64,000 bases of DNA from Rhizobium sp. Leaf262. Lineage in GTDB: Bacteria > Pseudomonadota > Alphaproteobacteria > Rhizobiales > Rhizobiaceae. The first letter of the stretch is position 1. Each line of letters begins with the position of its first letter. A model generated the notes under the pieces. The model made no database searches, was not told where the DNA came from, and worked only from the letters and a program-made list of their open reading frames with translations. The stretch is taken from contig NZ_LMMM01000001.1 of assembly GCF_001422245.1 (NCBI RefSeq), positions 311,422 through 375,421 of the forward strand. Direction: 5' to 3'. Positions 63,608-64,000 of this stretch are shown here, in pieces. The position numbers and the translations under genes were made by a program.

Positions 63608-64000
63608 ATGGCAGAAACGTACACGCCTATGGACCCAAAGGTGACCGGATCTTGGTTGGTCCATCACACTAACAAACTTCAACATTTTACAGGTGCGTCG
63701 GGGTTCGATCGAATTCTGAGTGCTGGCAAGGCGACGAAGCTTCTTTCTTCTCTCTCCGCAACCCAGCAGAACGTGGTGGACATGCCGCGAGTGGAGGCTC
63801 TGGCTACTGCGGCCAATATGACCACGTTTGAGTTGCAGGGTGCGCTGGGACAGTTGGAGCGGCAACAACTGCTTCAACGGGGCGCTTCAGGCGTGGAAGT
63901 GTACGGCGTTACAAGTGCGACTGTCCTGCAGCGTGGCGCAGAGATCTTTGCCGCGCTTTCTCCTCGTCCGGAAGAATTAGCTGCCATTTCCCTTGCGGAG
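63608..64000 (+). CDS. Unknown protein with winged-helix-like N-terminal region (partial, runs off the edge)
   Basis: An open frame of 131 codons from ATG 63608 with no stop before the window end, so the 3' part is missing. The visible part contains a helix-turn-helix-like stretch: ALATAANMTTFELQGALGQL followed by ERQQLLQRGASGVEVYGVTS, which reads like a winged helix (recognition helix then beta wing). The start MAETYTPMDPKVTGSWLVHH has a weak GGAA in front. Not recognised. Being inside the integrated element, just after a defence-like operon, it may belong to another defence or mobile-element function. Confidence 0.65.
   Translation, partial: MAETYTPMDPKVTGSWLVHHTNKLQHFTGASGFDRILSAGKATKLLSSLSATQQNVVDMPRVEALATAANMTTFELQGALGQLERQQLLQRGASGVEVYGVTSATVLQRGAEIFAALSPRPEELAAISLAE

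Noticed and set aside
63590-63877. 95-codon leftward frame near the right edge
   Set aside because: Antisense of a longer open frame (63608-64000) whose protein composition is more natural.
1-64000. CRISPR arrays, insertion sequences, rRNA genes
   Set aside because: No regularly spaced repeats, transposase genes or rRNA sequence were seen on reading the window.

Overview
The window looks like Rhizobiaceae DNA, most likely Agrobacterium or a close Rhizobium relative. The reasons are its moderately high GC, the many binding-protein-dependent ABC importers, a family 3 beta-glucosidase that strongly resembles the Agrobacterium coniferin/cellobiose enzyme, and a tRNA-Gln(CUG) of alphaproteobacterial type. 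Replicon (chromosome, chromid or plasmid) cannot be decided from the sequence. No rRNA, CRISPR array, insertion sequence or replication origin was seen.

From 1 to about 45 kb the window is a series of nutrient-uptake loci. (a) 36-7919: GntR/FCD regulator, peptide-type ABC importer with a fused two-domain ATPase, and a gamma-glutamyltransferase without a signal peptide; this resembles a glutathione or gamma-glutamyl-peptide import-and-cleave operon. (b) 8102-12765: TetR regulator, MFS permease, GH3 beta-glucosidase. (c) 12864-14246: NAD(P)-binding reductase with an Rrf2-type regulator. (d) 14309-25226: MmgE/PrpD protein, two LysR regulators, a second peptide-type ABC importer, a class-A-beta-lactamase-like serine hydrolase and an AbgB-like M20 amidohydrolase. 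(e) 25517-34930: two-component system divergent from two paralogous binding proteins, a double permease, an ATPase and an inositol-monophosphatase-like enzyme; by family this points to uptake of a phosphorylated compound rather than iron. (f) 35145-44917: a guanidine-I (ykkC) riboswitch with its own terminator controls a NitT/TauT-type importer, two DUF1989 proteins, a biotin-dependent carboxylase and allophanate hydrolase. This is a complete guanidine import and degradation operon whose enzymes are often annotated as urea enzymes.

From 45 to 58 kb there is a truncated RND efflux remnant, a TetR-controlled group of NAD(P)H reductases (two SDRs, an Old Yellow Enzyme, an MDR reductase), tRNA-Gln, an orphan TadG-like protein, two tandem paralogous AraC regulators, a secreted alpha/beta hydrolase, another SDR and a small unknown protein.

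At 58308 the character changes. A 17-base copy of a tRNA-Ala 3' end, preceded by what looks like that tRNA's own terminator hairpin, marks the left attachment site of an integrated element. The element carries a tyrosine recombinase, then an ABC-class ATPase, an HNH nuclease and an unrecognised helical protein in one tight operon. The first two resemble the Septu (PtuAB) anti-phage pair; the third is the best candidate for something undescribed. A further unknown gene with a winged-helix-like start runs off the right edge, so the element extends beyond this window.
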